DNA from: Pseudomonadota bacterium
GTDB lineage: Bacteria > Pseudomonadota > Gammaproteobacteria > SZUA-229
Assembly (NCBI GenBank): GCA_015222915.1
Contig: JADFWE010000027.1
Location: forward strand, 1-9,713
Reading direction: 5' to 3'
Length of the DNA stretch: 9,713 nucleotides
The position numbers were made by a program, and so were the translations under genes. Within the stretch, counting starts at the first letter, position 1; each line of letters opens with the position of its first letter. Below, piece by piece: positions 6,462 to 9,713 of the stretch. The notes beneath the pieces were generated by a model. That model was not told the origin of the DNA and searched no databases. It saw only the letters and a list, made by a program, of their open reading frames with translations.

Positions 6462-7607
6462 ATGACTGAAAATTCCTCTTTCGAATGGAGCCCGTCAGCG
6501 ATCAAACTGCTGTATCGCATCACCAGCTCACTGAGTTCAGCCAATGACAGAGATCAGATATATAAGGATTTCCTGACCCTGTTAAAACAGCACTTCGATG
6601 CTGCTGCAGGATCGATACAGCTCATCACTAACGAAGGGTTAATGGACCTAACCGCCTATTTCGGCATCACCGAAGAACAGGCTAACAGCATACAACACGC
6701 GCCCATCGATGGTCATCTGTTCAGTTTTGAGACCGATGTCATCGATGAGATCCAGGTCCGTGAGACCAGCCTGGCCATCGACTCCCTGCCGCCCAGACAA
6801 TTGTGTATCCCTATCCGTTTCAAGATCCGTACCCTGGGCGTGATCAATCTTTTTGTCAAAGATGATATCGATATCGAAGAAGAACTGGCTTATCTATTAC
6901 TCTCCATCGGTGCCCACCTCGGTGAATTCGTCGAGCGCAGCAACATCGAAAAGGCCAAACGCCACCTGCTGATCAAGGATGAACGCAACATCATCGCCAA
7001 TGAATTACACGACTCATTGGCCCAGACGCTGGCCTCACTACGCTTCCAGGTACGTATCCTTGACCAGAGCCTGCAGCCGATGGGCGATTTCATGGCATTT
7101 AAGACCATCGAATCAGTCGAACACGGGCTGGATGAAGCAACTACCGATCTGCGTGAACTCATCGCCCACTGCCGCGTCCCTATCGAAGAACAGGGACTGG
7201 TTCCGGCAGTCAGCCGCGCCGTCGAAAAGTTCCGCAAAGATACCGGCATCCATATCCTGCTGCAGTGCGAAGAGACAACACTGTCGCTGCCATCAAATAT
7301 GGAACTCAATGCCTACCGTATCGTTCAGGAGGCGCTGACCAACATCAAAAAACACGCCAATGCCTATATCGTTCGAGTATTATTAAACCGTGATGATGAT
7401 GGTAATATCAGTATCCTGATCGAAAATGACGGTAAAGGCTTCGATCAGCGGAAGATACACAGCTCGGAAGGTGAGCACCTCGGTCTGACCATCATGAAAG
7501 AAAGAGCAAAGCATCTCGGTGGCGAATTAAAGATCGAAAGTGAACCGGATGAAGGCACTCGCGTAGAATTGCGCTTCCAATATAAGGAAGAAAATGCCAA
7601 AACATGA
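6462..7607 (+). CDS. Soluble GAF-domain histidine kinase, NarX/DegS-type
   Basis: 381 residues with no membrane segment or signal, so cytoplasmic. A GAF-like sensor domain covers about 15-155. A HisKA_3 dimerisation domain follows (about 165-245) with phospho-acceptor His183 in ELHDSLAQTL, then a HATPase domain with the N box around EALTNIKKHAN (290-300), the G1 box ENDGKGFD (321-328) and the G2 box GEHLGL (337-342). It should sense an unknown internal signal and phosphorylate the response regulator 69 bases downstream. It occupies the place of dsrS in A. vinosum, so control of sulfur oxidation is a reasonable inference, not shown. The ATG is certain: an in-frame TGA lies at 6453-6455. No strong ribosome site is visible. 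Cys115 in the GAF domain and Cys237 in the dimerisation domain could be redox-active; that is speculation. Confidence 0.9.
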   Translation: MTENSSFEWSPSAIKLLYRITSSLSSANDRDQIYKDFLTLLKQHFDAAAGSIQLITNEGLMDLTAYFGITEEQANSIQHAPIDGHLFSFETDVIDEIQVRETSLAIDSLPPRQLCIPIRFKIRTLGVINLFVKDDIDIEEELAYLLLSIGAHLGEFVERSNIEKAKRHLLIKDERNIIANELHDSLAQTLASLRFQVRILDQSLQPMGDFMAFKTIESVEHGLDEATTDLRELIAHCRVPIEEQGLVPAVSRAVEKFRKDTGIHILLQCEETTLSLPSNMELNAYRIVQEALTNIKKHANAYIVRVLLNRDDDGNISILIENDGKGFDQRKIHSSEGEHLGLTIMKERAKHLGGELKIESEPDEGTRVELRFQYKEENAKT

Positions 7608-7676
7608 TAAATTCGGCATTACGACAGAATATTCAGCAAAACCTTTAACAAACTGACCAGGCGGCGATAATAAACC

Positions 7677-8333
7677 ATGCGCGTAATAATCATTGATGAT
7701 CATGCCCTTTTTCGGGATGGCCTGAAAGGCCTGTTAGAACAGCGGAACATAGATGTTGCCGGTGTTGCTGCCGACGGTAAAGAAGGTATCGAACTGGCGA
7801 AGAAGATTCAGCCGGACATCATCCTGCTCGACCTGCGTATGCCTAACATGGGTGGTCTGGATACCCTGCCGATACTGCGCAAGGAACTACCAGCAACCCC
7901 GGTAGTGATGCTGACCACCAGTAATGACGAGAGTGACCTGATCAAAGCCCTGCGCACCGGTGCCCAGGGATATCTACTAAAAGATATGGAACCGGAAGAA
8001 CTGGTCGGTGCATTACGTGATATCGAAAACGGCAAAAATGTGGTCGCTGCAGACCTCACCGATGCCCTCGCCCGAATGGTACAGGGCGAAACCACCATCG
8101 ATGATGATGAAGGCCCGTTCTCGGAGCTGACCCCGCGTGAGACCGAAATCCTTTGTCTGCTAGCAGAAGGCCAGAGCAATAAACTCATCGCCAGAAACCT
8201 AGGCATCTCCGATGGCACGGTTAAACTGCACGTAAAAGCCATCCTCAGAAAGCTGAGCATCCATTCACGGGTAGAAGCCGCAGTGATGGCGGTCGAACAC
8301 GGCTTACGTCAGAAGAACAAAGAAAAGAATTAA
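7677..8333 (+). CDS. NarL/LuxR-family response regulator
   Basis: 218 residues. The receiver domain (about 1-118) has the acidic pair Asp7-Asp8, phosphorylation site Asp52 in LLDLRMP, Thr80 and Lys102 in the YLLKD motif, all intact. A linker rich in aspartate and glutamate leads to a LuxR/GerE helix-turn-helix (about 150-212) beginning LTPRETEILCLLAEGQSNK, with recognition-helix region ISDGTVKLHVKAILRKL. It is the evident partner of the upstream kinase: same strand, short gap, and matched NarX/NarL subfamilies. Phosphorylation should drive dimerisation and DNA binding. Target promoters are not visible in this window; the dsr promoter upstream of dsrA would be the obvious candidate. Calling it narL would be unjustified, because no nitrate genes are near. 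Confidence 0.92.
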   Translation: MRVIIIDDHALFRDGLKGLLEQRNIDVAGVAADGKEGIELAKKIQPDIILLDLRMPNMGGLDTLPILRKELPATPVVMLTTSNDESDLIKALRTGAQGYLLKDMEPEELVGALRDIENGKNVVAADLTDALARMVQGETTIDDDEGPFSELTPRETEILCLLAEGQSNKLIARNLGISDGTVKLHVKAILRKLSIHSRVEAAVMAVEHGLRQKNKEKN

Positions 8334-8337
8334 AAGC

Positions 8338-8470
8338 TTTTCACCACAGATTAGGGCAGGACGCCCGTAAGTAGGATAATGCAAGGAGCAATTATCGAGG
8401 CGCAGAGTACACAGAGAAAATTTTTTAATATTTTAAACAACTAAAATCTCTGTGCTCTCTGTGGTGAAAA
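8338..8470. repeat. Long inverted repeat after the response regulator, with a second element inside its left arm
   Basis: ttttcaccacaga (8338-8350) and tctgtggtgaaaa (8458-8470) are perfect 13-base inverted arms. A second pair is acagaga (8411-8417) with tctctgt (8447-8453). The arms align as one near-perfect palindrome of about 26 bp only if roughly 48 bases (8349-8396) are removed from the left arm. The removed part has its own structure and is listed separately. The repeat fills the 170-base gap between the regulator and the rhodanese and belongs to the caccacagag...ctctgtggtg type of dispersed intergenic palindrome. The transcript could fold into a long hairpin after the regulator gene; there is no classic T-tract. 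Confidence 0.75.
8349..8396. mobile_element. Probable inserted small palindromic element (about 48 bases)
   Basis: This segment interrupts the left arm of the surrounding inverted repeat. It contains a gggc/gccc mini-stem (8354-8357 with 8363-8366) and a second near-perfect stem, gataatgc against gcaattatc (8388-8396). It starts with GA and is followed by GA (8397-8398), consistent with a 2-base target duplication or ambiguous joint. The related repeat at 9632-9665 has no insert at the same point, supporting insertion here. It codes for nothing, so any movement would need a transposase supplied elsewhere. Confidence 0.5.
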
Positions 8471-8503
8471 TAAGTTTTTCTCTTCAACGACACATAACAA
8501 ATC

Positions 8504-8986
8504 ATGAAAACATTTAAACAGATCATCGCTGAAGTCAGCAAAGACATCACTGAAATCATGCCCTGGGATGTGGAAGAACGCATCAAGGAAAACAAGGACC
8601 TGATGATCGTCGATATCCGTGAAGAATGTGAATTTTCACGGTTCCATATCAAGGGGTCGATACTGGTGCCCAGGGGCATCCTCGAATCTGCCTGCGAAGA
8701 AGAATACGAAGACGCCATTCCTGACCTGGTGGACGGCCGTGATAAAGAGATCGTCATCATCTGCCGTTCCGGCCTGCGCAGTGTACTCGGTACACATATG
8801 CTGCAGATGATGGGCTTCAAAAATATTTGCTCCATGAAGACCGGCTTGCGCGGCTGGAATGATTATGAGTTGCCACTTTTCGATTTAGAGAAGAAACAGC
8901 TCGACCCGGACGATGTTGAGGAAATGTTAAAAGCTGGGTTTTGTTCGGCGTTTATGCACCCCGATAGACGCACTATAAAAGCGTAG
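8504..8986 (+). CDS. Single-domain rhodanese-like sulfurtransferase
   Basis: 160 residues with one rhodanese domain (about 18-125). The structural IVDIREECEF motif is at 35-44, and the active-site loop CRSGLR at 87-92 has nucleophile Cys87, which would carry a persulfide. The six-residue loop fits sulfur-transferring rhodaneses, not arsenate-reductase or phosphatase relatives with longer loops. A helical tail of about 35 residues (126-160) includes Cys147. Rhodaneses in sulfur oxidisers, such as Rhd_2599 with TusA and DsrE2 in A. vinosum, feed sulfane sulfur toward DsrC and DsrAB; the closeness to dsr genes suggests the same here, by inference. It is separated from the regulator by a repeat-filled gap and has no obvious ribosome site before its ATG, so it may be a separate or weakly translated unit. 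Confidence 0.88.
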   Translation: MKTFKQIIAEVSKDITEIMPWDVEERIKENKDLMIVDIREECEFSRFHIKGSILVPRGILESACEEEYEDAIPDLVDGRDKEIVIICRSGLRSVLGTHMLQMMGFKNICSMKTGLRGWNDYELPLFDLEKKQLDPDDVEEMLKAGFCSAFMHPDRRTIKA

Positions 8987-8989
8987 TGC

Positions 8990-9112
8990 GTAATGAAAAA
9001 TGATTTTCACAAAAAACATCACCGGAAATCACCAGAAAACCTGATCTAGCCAGCTAAAAACCAAAAACTAAATCCGTACCTGCTTGTAACGTTTTTTTAT
9101 ATTCTTCACTTT
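8990..9112. other. Convergent intergenic gap with AT-rich short repeats
   Basis: The gap between the converging rhodanese and S24 genes holds no gene. It contains a tgaaaaatgattttca near-palindrome (8993-9008), a short direct repeat of atcacc (within 9019-9042), a run of seven T residues (9092-9098), and a stretch of ttcactt/ttcattc units that continues into the S24 gene. I see no convincing hairpin-plus-T terminator for either gene. Confidence 0.4.
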
Positions 9113-9125
9113 TCATTCTTCACTT
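9101..9125. repeat. ttcatt/ttcactt tandem units overlapping the S24 gene end
   Basis: Units close to ttcac-tt and ttcat-tct alternate across 9101-9125. They resemble the catttttt units before dsrN. The S24 stop codon (9113-9115) and its last codons (Ser-Glu-Glu) are written inside this repeat. Confidence 0.45.
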
Positions 9126-9445
9126 CCCTTAGTGTAGTGTTTATGATCCTTACGTCGTCTTCCTGCCTTCTGCGTAATAACCCCCTGAATCACATCCTGC
9201 CCAGGAATCTCGACCGTATCGTACAGATCATTCAACGGCTGCAGGTAATATTTACCATCGACGATACGTAACTGGCGAAAGATATACTCATTATCAACCT
9301 CAGCCATGACGTAACAGCCATCGCGGATAGTCCCGGCCGGATCGATGATAATGATCGCGCCTTCAGCAAACTCCGGCAACATGCTGTCACCCAATACCCG
9401 TAAAGCGAACGGCTCACTCGCCGCGCAACCACCTGTTGATTCCAT
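9113..9445 (-). CDS. Stand-alone S24/LexA-like peptidase-fold domain, no DNA-binding part
   Basis: 110 residues, all of them an S24 domain: RVLGDSMLPEFAEGAIIIIDP (16-36) carries the nucleophile-type Ser21, and YVMAEVDNEYIFRQLRIVDGKYYLQP (45-70) is the strand pair that in LexA holds the catalytic lysine (TVKRL). Here that position reads IFRQL, so Arg57 replaces the lysine and self-cleavage is doubtful. There is no helix-turn-helix: an in-frame stop lies just upstream (9461-9463), so the ATG at 9445 is the only start and the domain is complete as encoded. AGGTG six bases before it is a good ribosome site. The C-terminus is basic (GRRRKDHKHY). It faces the dsr genes and is not in their operon. 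Relatives include UmuD-like and phage-repressor C-terminal domains; the function is unknown. Confidence 0.8.
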   Translation of the reverse strand: MESTGGCAASEPFALRVLGDSMLPEFAEGAIIIIDPAGTIRDGCYVMAEVDNEYIFRQLRIVDGKYYLQPLNDLYDTVEIPGQDVIQGVITQKAGRRRKDHKHYTKGSEE

Positions 9446-9500
9446 AAAAACACCTGTAAATTAATGCCAGTGTTATACCTTACTAAAATCATATAATAAT

Positions 9501-9540
9501 TTCACCATAGTGAGTGCGGGGATTAGGCAGACATGGTGAA
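9501..9540. promoter_or_regulatory. Inverted repeat upstream of the S24 gene (possible operator)
   Basis: ttcaccat (9501-9508) and atggtgaa (9533-9540) are perfect 8-base inverted copies 24 bases apart, centred about 75 bases upstream of the S24 start. The left copy also sits in a tcac-N4-gtga dyad (9502-9513). A tataac close to a -10 box occurs on the minus strand between the repeat and the gene (near 9473-9478), with no convincing -35. A regulator site is possible but unproven. Confidence 0.3.
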
Positions 9541-9582
9541 CAGACTATGTCAGATTAGCTCAGAAGCTGCTTTTTGGAAATG

Positions 9583-9605
9583 ACCGCTAACGGCCAGAAG
9601 CGGAC
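9583..9605. repeat. Short palindrome of the accgct...agcgga type
   Basis: ccgct (9584-9588) and agcgg (9599-9603) form a 5-bp stem around aacggccaga. The surrounding gaccgct...agcggac resembles a dispersed intergenic repeat seen in several proteobacteria. The gap from 9446 to the window end (268 bases) has no gene that I can support. Confidence 0.3.
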
Positions 9606-9631
9606 CTCCAGAGAAAACTAAAGTCAAAACC

Positions 9632-9665
9632 TTTTCACCGCCGAGGCGCAGAGACGCCGAGAAAA
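9632..9665. repeat. Second copy of the ttttcacc...gaggcgcagag repeat arm
   Basis: ttttcaccgcc followed by gaggcgcagag, then gagaaaa, matches the left arm of the repeat at 8338-8417 in order and spacing once that copy's insert is removed. The matching right arm would lie beyond the window. Confidence 0.6.
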
Positions 9666-9691
9666 ACAATATTTCATATGTAACAACGTAG

Positions 9692-9708
9692 ATCGGGTAC
9701 TGCCCGAT
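9692..9708. repeat. Small hairpin at the window end
   Basis: atcggg (9692-9697) pairs with cccgat (9703-9708) over a 5-base loop, flanked by gtag and agac. It looks like another dispersed palindrome lying next to, or inside, the repeat that begins at 9632; the element is cut by the window edge. Confidence 0.4.
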
Positions 9709-9713
9709 AGACA

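Noticed and set aside
7808..8260. Minus-strand open frame (150 codons) inside the response regulator
   Set aside because: Antisense shadow with serine/arginine-rich low-complexity content and no recognisable motif.
7677..8333. Naming the pair narX/narL
   Set aside because: The subfamily fits but the kinase lacks the membrane nitrate sensor and no nitrate genes are in the window.
8338..8470. CRISPR array or insertion sequence ends
   Set aside because: The repeats are inverted, not regularly spaced direct repeats, and no transposase or cas gene is present.
9454..9470. LexA (SOS) box over the S24 ribosome site
   Set aside because: The sequence reads CTG-N11-CAG; the gammaproteobacterial box needs CTGT-N8-ACAG, so spacing and flanks do not fit.

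Overview
The window is the downstream half of a reverse-type dissimilatory sulfite reductase (rDsr) operon from a sulfur-oxidising bacterium. The gene order dsrL-dsrJ-dsrO-dsrP-dsrN-dsrR matches the 3' part of the Allochromatium vinosum dsr operon. Sequence character (moderate GC, E. coli-like codon use) and the family of intergenic palindromes suggest a chemotrophic or symbiotic sulfur-oxidising gammaproteobacterium. The taxon is an inference; the sequence does not name it.

Layout. Bases 1-1620 hold most of dsrL, whose 5' end lies outside the window. Then come the periplasmic triheme cytochrome DsrJ (1759-2223), the Tat-exported iron-sulfur protein DsrO (2223-3065, sharing one base with dsrJ) and the ten-helix NrfD-type membrane protein DsrP (3240-4448). 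After a hairpin-rich gap come the siroheme-amidating enzyme DsrN (4632-6041) and the cysteine-free A-type-carrier homologue DsrR (6100-6411). Where A. vinosum has dsrS, this window has a soluble GAF-histidine kinase (6462-7607) and a NarL/LuxR-type response regulator (7677-8333). A single-domain rhodanese follows (8504-8986). On the opposite strand is a stand-alone LexA/S24-type domain without a DNA-binding part (9113-9445).

How the genes fit together. In the known rDsr pathway, sulfane sulfur carried on DsrC is oxidised to sulfite in the cytoplasm by siroheme-containing DsrAB. DsrL moves electrons between DsrAB and NAD(P)H. DsrMKJOP links cytoplasmic thiol/disulfide chemistry to the membrane and periplasm. 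DsrN makes the amidated siroheme, and DsrR affects dsr expression. The two-component pair is a plausible local regulator and the rhodanese a plausible sulfur-transfer supplier; both roles are inferred from position.

The most unusual feature is between the genes. Every gap over about 120 bases carries a different interspersed palindrome or short tandem repeat. One repeat (8338-8470) appears to have a second palindromic element inserted in one arm, and a relative of that repeat is present at 9632-9665. No tRNA, rRNA, CRISPR array or transposase gene is visible. I saw no clearly undescribed enzyme system; the best leads are the dsr-linked two-component pair, the nested repeats, and the S24 protein lacking its catalytic lysine.
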